Source: Trematomus loennbergii (lineage: Eukaryota; Chordata; Actinopteri; Perciformes; Nototheniidae). Taken from it: DNA of 64,000 nucleotides. Below, piece by piece: positions 41,801-51,300 of this stretch. Position 1 is the stretch's first letter. Each line of letters begins with the position of its first letter. The translations under genes were made by a program, and so were the position numbers. The stretch spans positions 21,946,356 through 22,010,355 of the forward strand of contig JAAOOA010000027.1 of the NCBI GenBank assembly GCA_012861695.1, written 5' to 3'. The notes under the pieces were generated by a model. It was not told the DNA's origin. It did not search any database and saw only the letters and a list, made by a program, of their open reading frames with translations.

Positions 41801-44800
41801 TTTCTTCCTCTGTCCTTTCCTTCTTAGTAGCTCCAGGTCCCAAGCCCATGGAGACGTGGGGAGGGGGAGAGGGCAACAGCTGGGACCAGGAAGAGGAGGT
41901 GGAGATCGGCATGTGGAGCAACAGCCAACAGGACAACAGATCCCACGACCAAAACACCTGGAGCTACAAGCATAAAGTCTCCAGCAAGGTACGTTGACAT
42001 CGAATTAGCGCGTTTGTAGCATGAAAACATAGATCCCTACTCTCACAGAACACCTGATATTAAAGCAAAGCACATCATTTGTAAAGTAATTGTAGCCGTC
42101 GTCTTTATTTTGCAGAATGGATTTTATTTTCTGAAATGATCTTTTTTTTTTCTCTTCTGAAACACTTGAAGACACTGGAAGCATTAGCAGCCAGTTTAAC
42201 CATTGGTCTTTTGTTTTACTACGTTTCAGATTAACAAACCAGTCAACAAACAGGATGAGCCCTGGATGAGGCCGTTCGTCAACCAGTTCAACAGCATGAA
42301 CTTCTCTGTAAGTCCTGTTTCTAATGATTCGTCTGTTGCCTCTCATTTACTTTAAAGCAGCAATTTTATTCATCTTTGGTCTTTTCTAATCCATTTTCCC
42401 GTCATGCAGAGAGACTCTCCTGACGACTCCATGAAGACGGGAGCAGGCATGGTGCAGGACAAGCGTATGGACATGGGCGGCATGGGAGACTACAACGGAG
42501 GGATGGGGAAGAACCCCGGGTCTCGCCACCAGCTCCACAGGGACTCTCCCATGGACCGCAGCTCTTACTATGACAAGGTATGCACAAACATCAAAGTTAC
42601 CGTGGTGTACGAATGGGGCTGGGGTAAAGATCTCAGGAACACAGCAGCTGTGTTTCACCAAGCTCAAATACAAAAAGGGGGTTGTAGCAACAATGAATGA
42701 GTTGTAAATATGCTCTACATTAGATACATTTAGCTAACAATTGTATTCAAAGCAACTTACAATAAGTGCATTCAACCATGAAGATACAAACTCATTTGTA
42801 TGTATTTAAACAAGGAAACAAACCTTAGTTTTCAATTAAAATAATAAACAGACAATTTTATTGAACTGCAGTCAAGAACCAAAATGTGTACACTTTTTGC
42901 AAAATCTAGCTATTTTTAACTACTACGTAAAAGTAACTTTACCAGTTAAAGGTTAAATAATACTCTGCCATTGTGGTGATCTTAAGGTAGCTGAGTCTCT
43001 CTGCCGTCTCTCAGCCCAGTGCTGCCCCCCAGTGGTGGTTCTCACATACTGCATGGTGGACTACAGAAAGGGATGCATGTTGTATCTCATCATTAGGATT
43101 TCTTATTAAGAATATATCATTTCTAATCAATAACAGCAAATTAAATATGCATACTTGTATGCTTGATTGTTATAAAAAAAGGAACTTTTATAAGTGATTT
43201 GTAATTATACAACTGAGTCATCCCCTTAAATAGCTGCCCTAGGTTTGTTTGGCTTGCTTCTCTTCTTCCTCTTATGGCGCTTTTCCACTGCAGGGCCTCG
43301 TACGGTATGGTTAGGCCTTGGTAGGCCAGGCTCACTTATGCTGCGTTTCCATTACAGTTTAGGAACTGAGGTAGTAACTATAGTAACGCACTGTAGGCGG
43401 GGCGATCGGCTGTTCGGCGGGCGGAGCGACGCTGCGTAAAACTGCCGTGACGTCATCTTCAATGCGAACCACGAAACCGAAACATTAGCCGTTAGCCTTC
43501 AGAGCTCACAGCTCCTCATATCTGTTCAGAAACTAGACAAAAGTTAAACAAGTACAAACCACAGACTGTCTGTGTCATGGCGAATACAGTCGCTGGTTTA
43601 TTTATGTCTGTAGGCCGTTGTGAGTGTGGACGGAGCAGATACAACGTTAGCTTAGCCTGATCGATCCGATCTCCATTCAGAAAAACACGCATTTTAAAAG
43701 GTTTTTCGCCTGCCGTCTTGTCTGCAGACTTGTATCAGTATGTTGTTACTTCGGCATCATTTTGAAACATATGGTCAAATATGTTCATTTAGTTGTAGTT
43801 GTAACCCCCCCCCCTTGCCAGCGATTCTCTCTGACCAATCAGCAGTCGAGAGTGTTTACGTCACTAGTTTAGCATATTCAGCCCGGTTGTTGGCCCGGTA
43901 AGAACCTCGATTTTGGAGGGCCAGAAAAAAGGTGAAAAAGTAGCCCTGAGCCGGAACTAGCCCTAGTGGAAAAGCAAAAAAAAGCTTAAACCATGCTGCA
44001 GTGGAAAAGCACCATTAGAGCTGCTTGTCTCTTATCTTATCTGTCTTTTTGGTGCCACCTTCTCATTATTCTTTTCCCACGGTCATCCCTTCCTCCTTCC
44101 TTCTCTCTCTTTTTCTTCTGCAAAATTAACTCTCTTCCTCCTTTTCTCCTTCCCTCTCTGCACTTCTCTGGCTGCTGACCTGCTTCCTGTCCCTCTGTGC
44201 TTGCTGTCCGTCTGCTGTGCGCCTGGCTTGCTTCTGCAGCTGTCCGTTTCCCCCTCTGCTTACAATAACGCGGCTCCTGACGAGCTCTCCTCCAATCAAA
44301 GCATGAGCTTTTCCTCTTCCAATTCTGCTCAGCTTTCACCTGCCTCGAATCTGGGCCATCTCCCGCCCACTTGAGTCCTGGGGGCGCTCGGCAGGTGAGT
44401 GTGGCAGGAGGAACAGGGTGTTGGTTTTATGGGTCTTCAGCCTCAGACTCCACAATGGTATTCTAGCGGGTTCACACATTTATCTGACAATTCATATTTC
44501 ATTTCTTGGAACCCTGTGTTCACAAAGACACAAAACAACAAAGTATTCTGATAGTTTTTCAGTTTGTGCAAGTTGTTTGACCTTCTGCTTGTGTGTGTTT
44601 GTCTCCCTTCTCAGAATGTAAACCCTATGATGGGTGGCAGCAGCGTAGCACAGGGCCGAGGCGGCCCCAGTCACAGATCCCCCCCCAACCCAACCTCCGC
44701 AACCAAGTGCCTCCACCCATCCTGCCCCCTCAGGTAAACACCATACCTGTTTTCTCTAAGATAGCATTGCATCTACTGCTCATTAGTTAAAATGTTGTCC

Positions 44801-45288
44801 ATGGTTTGATTTGTGTTTTATCCAAAAATGTGAATGACCTTTTATATACATTTAAAGTTTACAAATATGTTGTTTTGTGCTCAGGTGTCTCCATCCCTGT
44901 TGAAGTACCCGGGAGGTAATGGAGGTCTGAACCCTCTGTTCGGCCCTCAGCAGGTCGCTGTGCTCAACCAACTCTCCCAGCTCAACCAGCTGTCACAGCT
45001 CAGCCAGATCAACCAGTTACAGGTAGAGCCACAGAAACATGTTGTATCTGCACTCAAATACACACAGCAGTGAGCCTTGTGAAATGTTGCCTCGCAGTAT
45101 AGAGTGACTCAGAAAGGAGTCCAAAAACACCAAATGTGTTAGAACTTCAACAATTAAAATTGGTGTTGATATAGATACTGATATTATCTTGCTGAACAAA
45201 ACATACTTAAACAAAACCAGAGATGCAGAAACATCAGCAAACTGCTTTTATTAACACGTTCTTTTTGTTCGTCTGCAGCGTCTTCTCC

Positions 45289-45331
<43 letters not shown>

Positions 45332-48300
45332 AGCTCAGAGCCATAGACCCATGCCTGTGGGACGACCCAGTGAACAGGTGTGTGTTTGTTTAAAATGCTG
45401 CTTCATTAAAACCAACATTTAATCATTTGTATTTCATGAACCAGAAGTGTCTCAATGTTTTCTTTGTATTGGTTGTGTCTGACTTCCTTACTTCCTGTCC
45501 TTAGACTCGTCCTATTGGTTCGTCTCCGTCGATGATGCAGCGCCCGCCTCGCCACCTGGACCCCTCCATGATGAAACCGCCTCCATCACACAAACCCTAC
45601 ATGGATAACTACATGTCCCACAATGCCCCTGACATGCAGAAGGACGCTTCTTCTCTTGGATCCTTCAGCAACTTCCCTTTAAGTACGTTGGCTGATAATA
45701 AGTGCAACATTTTAAATCAGTATATGTCCCCTGATTTAGGAGTCGATATTTGACTTGATTTACCTTTATTTTGTACTCTTTATGTTTTAAATATGGAGAG
45801 ACTGAATTTCTTGTCTCCTTTCTGTTTTCAGGCTTGAACTCTAACATGAATGTACCCCTGGACATGGGTGTTGGTGGAGGTAGTGGCGGCGGAGCTGTGA
45901 GCTACAAAGAGCCGCCCAGTCCAGAATGAAGAAACTTTGGTCGACTGACCGCTGGAGCAGGACAGCAAATCTGGTACAGAAATAACTTTGTGTTTTGTTG
46001 ATATTGAAAGTGCAATTAGAGTTTTTCTTTATGGGGGGCTGGTCTATATATGAGAGGGGATATTAAACTTCTGGGTAGAAACAATTGCAAACAAGTTGCC
46101 CGACAAACTCGAGGTGCAATTTGTAAAAAGGTGTTTGGATTCAAAGCATTAAACACACTAAAATACATTTCAGTCAATATTAGTTATGCACTTAATGTAA
46201 ACTGTCATAAAAACATTTTCCCCCTGGGATGAATAAAGATTTCTGATATGAATAACCAAACCAATGAGTTTTAAGAGTGTGTGTGGTAGGGCTGCACGAT
46301 TTGGGGAAATAATCTAATTGCGATTTTTCTGACAGATATTGCGATTCGCGATATTTTGTTTTTAAGCGACCCAACGGAAGTTTATTGTAAAATGCGGCCA
46401 TATCTCCGGCTAGGAAGGTCGTATCAACGTGCTCCCGTCTCTAGCACCCCCGCAGCCCGAGCTACGAGTGAAAGAAACTAAACTTACATGAAACTTCCGT
46501 TGGGTTGCTTTAAAGTCAAGCTTCAGTTTAAGATTCACCCTGTAATAGAACATGTGATGGAGCATCACTAACCTGACTCAGATGTTTGTTTCACCAAACC
46601 ATCTAGGAAAGCTCCATTGGAAGCCATTTGGAAAGGGCAGGCACTTTCAAAAATACTTGGCAAGGTGATTGGATCAATCTGTCTATCACCTTCTATCATG
46701 GGCCACTTCTGATTGGTTACAATGTCTGGTACATGTGGAGCACAGCACTTCTGATCGTTAACAATGGCTGGTACATGTGGAGCACAGCACTCTGATTGGT
46801 TAACAATGGCTGGTACATTGGAGCACAGCACTTCTGATTGGTTAACAATGTCTGGTACATGTGGAGCACAGCACTTCTGATTGGTTAACAATGTCTGGTA
46901 CATGTGGAGCACAGCACTTCTGATTGGTTAACAATGTCTGGTACATGTGGAGCACAGCACTTCTGATTGGTGTGGATGACTGACACACAAGAAGAACAAA
47001 ACATTTAAAAAATCGCAGGCTTTGCGATTTGATAATCGCATCATTTAAATCGCGATTTCCATTTCAAATCGATGAATCGTTCAGCCCTAGTGTGTGTGTC
47101 TGTATCCTGATCTATGTCTTTGTTTCCGCCCTCAGGTGCTATGTCGTCTGGGCTGCGTCTGGAGGACTCTCCCTTCTACAACTTCCTGTCTCTGGCCCGT
47201 CTCCCCTGAGTCCTCCGGCCAATCAATGGGCTCGGTGGGAGATGGCTGGCCACCCCGTGCCAACTCCCTTGCCCTGGAAACACTGTCACCTGGCCCCCAG
47301 GTAACACACAGGCTTTTCTAGGACCAATAAATAAAACAAAGTGTTCCCGTTGACATGTTCTAATCCACGTCTGTTTTTTTGTTGCAGAGTTCCGACCCGG
47401 GGAGCCCTGGAAAGGTTACCCCAACATTGACCTGAGACGACCCCTATGTGACCCCCGGCAGTGTCATCAACAACCTCTCCGTCAACACCGTCCGCGACAC
47501 AGACCACTCAGGGACAGGAACAACGGTAGGTCACACACAACAGAAAGACGGATATGAACACAAAGTAGGGTGAGTTTCAATTAAGGCTGCACGATATATC
47601 GTGTCGTGACGATAATCGCGTTATGTGCATGCGCGATATTCACATCGCAGGACGTGCGATTTCACGCAGGGGTATTAAGTAGGCAAATTAACTCAAACAC
47701 GTCATGTTACAATTATTTTGCTACTTGCTACAAAAGGAAAACTCGCGCGGCTCTACTTGAGTGAGTGACATGCAGGCTCTGCATGCACAGCAAACCACCA
47801 TTCACATCACATTACATTGCATTTAGCTGATGCTTTTATCCAAAGCGACTTACAATAAGTGCTTCGACCAAGTAGATACAAACTTGAAGAAACAAAATCA
47901 TATAAGTACATCAGGTTTCATAGAGCCAAAACATTTAAGTGCTACTCAACTGGCTTTAGATAAGCTAAGTCCTTGTTATAAGTCCTTGTTATAAGTGCTT
48001 TGTTATAAGTGCTTTGTTATAAGTGCTTTGTTATAAGTGCTTTGTTATAAGTGCTTTGTTAGTATCTAAGTGCTTTTTATTTTGTTTTTTGTTTTTCATT
48101 TTATTGCATTTCACCAATCACAATCATTCTTGATCAGATCACAGCAGGATAACCGAGCTAGCTCAGCTTGTTGCTCTGATAACTTAAGATCCAGAAGTCC
48201 GTGACTAAAATCCTTCATCCGGTTAAATATCGTTAAAAAAAAATACCAATTGTATTAAAGTTCAAGAAAGGATGGTTTGCGGACAATTCCTGTTTTTTTC

Positions 48301-51300
48301 ATATCGCAATATATATCGCAGGGGAAAAAATATCGCAATGTCAGTTTTTTCCAATATCGTGCAGCCCTAGTTTCAATACAGAATACCAATGTTTTATATC
48401 TCTTATTTAATCTTTTATCTACTTCTCTCTCCTTTCATTAGCATTAAACAATGTCCGAAACGTTAAGAAAGAGCTTCTTTCAAGCGAACACAGTCTGTTT
48501 TGCTGTTTGAGATAACAGCGTTCACCTGCAGATTGTATTTAAACCAGATCCAAGATTGTGTCTTGGAGAAAGAAGCACCACTCTGTACCATTTCCGAGGG
48601 CCTTATTTCCCTGACTTGAAAGAAATGTGATTTTCTCTCTAGCTTTTAAAAAGATAATGAAATTGTAAAGCGTTTATAAACCATACATGTTGTTGTTGTT
48701 GTTGTTATGTCTTCAGAGGCGCTAACTTTCCCCTCTCTGTCTCGCAGGGCCATCCTCATCACTGAACACCACGATGCCTTCTAACAGTGCTGGTCATCCA
48801 TTCGTGCCTCCAGCCACAGCGGTTCCCTCACCAGTACAGCACAAAGCACTTCAGGTATGCTTTACTTCTTGTAATACGGCTTTTTCCATTGTCTGACAAA
48901 ATAAAAAGTCTATATACATTTAAATATGATGTGTAGAGATTGGCAGTCCTTCACAACGTTTCTCTATCGTTTGAAGGCAAAAATGTAACATTAAAAAAAA
49001 CTGCTGCAAACCTATGAAAATGGCTCAATATGTTGGAAAATATTTTTGGACTTAAAATAGAAATTGAGGTAAATAAATTTAAAAAAAGAACTAACAGAAC
49101 TCAAATGTATGCCATTTGCATTAACACAGCAAAGGTTATTGGAAAACACTAAAATATCCCTAGTGAGTCACAAGGGATACGAGTCCCTTCACCTTGACAC
49201 TGTAGCCATGTTAGACTCATTTAAAGGTCACCTATTATACAAAATCTACTTTTTCACGTCTTGTATACATCAACATGTGTCCCCTCTGTGAAAAGAGATT
49301 CTGAAGGTTTCAGGAAAAAAGATTTGCTCACTTTTTGTCCTGATCCATTTATATAAAAACCTGTCTGAAAATGAGCTGATCAGATTTTGGCCACTTTATG
49401 ATGTCATAACGATTTTTTGTCTTGTGTAACCATTAGCCAATCACAACCAAGGTACCCCCCCCCCCCCCCCCCCTTATCACCTGAATCTCCTCCTAGAGCA
49501 CCATTGTGTTCTTTTTAACCAAATATCTCTGAGGGGCGTGGGGAGGGGGCTCCTTATTCTCATCTAAAGTAACAGACAGAGAATCAGCCTTTTGAAACAG
49601 GCTGAAACAGAGGGGATTATGGAATGCTACACTGATCTGTTTGGTATTTGGAGCAAAACACTTCAGATACATGTTCTGTATATACTGAGACCTATAATAT
49701 ATTGATGAAAACATTATAAAGCGGACCTTTAAGAAGAAGATGTTTTGTGAAACTGATCCCCTTTGCCCCTCTCTCCCTGCAGCCAGACCCAGTGAGTCGA
49801 AGTGGTCTCCCGGCGGCGGTTCTGTGTCCACTCCTCCCTGGCCCCGAGCTGTGGAAGGTCCCCCTGCCCCCCAAGGCGCTGGCTGTGGCGGCTCCTTCCA
49901 GACCTCCACCCGGCCTCACCAGCCAGAAGCCAGCTCCGCCTCCTCCGGCTGGGACAGCTCTTCCTGAGGCTGGGGGGGTGGGGCTCCACAGAGTCCAGAT
50001 ACCACCTGGTGAGAGCTCATGCACACTACCAGGGGTCAATAACTAAGTACATTTAATCAGGTAGAAAACCATCACTGGCAGAAAAAGAAAAAAAATGCGT
50101 CAACGTTTTTGCATGCCCTCTACTTTTGTGAATAAGAATCAGAATACCCTTATTAGTCCCAGAGGGACTATAGCCGCTTTCACACCAAGTACTTTGCCGT
50201 ACTTAGTGCCGGCACTTAGTACCCCAGGGCACTAAGTACCAATCGCGTTCACACCGGAATAAGTTCCTGAGGGAAGATTATGCAAATGAGCTGCTGACGT
50301 CACTTCGTCTTCTTCTGCTTTGGGTTTACTGGCAGGCCGCAAACAACTTCACGGCGTATACTGCCGCCCGAAGTCCCCGGCCGGAAGTCCCCGGAGTTGG
50401 GGACTGGCTTCAGTAGAAGCTGCTGGGACTCCCAGCACTTCTACTGAAGCCTTCCGAGTAAATCGCCAGAACGCCGACACCTCCTCATCACTCCACGCTC
50501 CCATGTTTTTTTTTGTGTTGCCATAAGTTAGTCTCTCTCCGTTGGTGCGCGGGCTAATGCTAATAATGCTAATGCCACAATACAATGGCGGCTTCACACA
50601 AACATTTCAGAGTTTACAGGGCGTGGTTTGCAATTCGCCCCGCCAATCAGAAATTGGTATTTCTGTTGTTGTACCACCTCTCTAGCAGGCACTAAATGGG
50701 GGTAAAAGTTCCCCGCACTAAGTACTCTTTTTGGTGTGAACGCAACATAAGGGGTACTAACGGAACTAAACGGGAAAAGTACTCCGGTGTGAACGCGCCT
50801 ATTTATGGCGCATTTCCACTACACGGCCTCGCTCGGTATGGCTAGGCCTCGTTAGGCCTTTTTAGGACTGGCTCACTTTATGGCGCATTTCCATTACAGT
50901 TTAGGAACTGGGTAGTATCTATAGTAAAGCAGTGTAGGCGGAGCGAGCTCCGCGCTGTAGTGGAATTGCGCCATTACATTGTTACAGCAGAAAAGAGCCA
51001 AGACAGCTTAATGTTACTAAGAACATGCATAAAAAGTATTAAAGGTAACAAAATTAACATTAAAAAAAAAGTTACACAATTTACAAAATACACATCCTGT
51101 AACAGTTCTAAGGATTTAGCAGCCAGGTATATATTGCACAGTTATTAACGGCATATATATATATATATAGCACATAGTTGGTTGGTATTTAACAACAGGG
51201 GGTGTTGTAGTCTGTGTTGTTGTGCGTAAGCCAAACTCTTCTGTTCATACCTCTAACCATACATAAGAACTAGGGCTGTACCCGAATATTCGTCGTTGGA

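Larger units (their letters stand above)
45974..47134. other. tnrc6a intron 20
   Basis: Most of this 1.2-kb intron is a hAT-like element whose right end is 45 bp before exon 21. The first 310 bp is unique-looking. Confidence 0.7.

Noticed and set aside
44037..44339. Arg/Glu-rich 100-codon - strand frame
   Set aside because: It spans a pyrimidine-rich intron end and the sense exon 15; the composition follows from the polypyrimidine tract.
46704..46970. A CRISPR-like array of about 43-bp repeats
   Set aside because: There are no unique spacers between units, the DNA is clearly vertebrate, and the array sits inside a transposon; it is a minisatellite.
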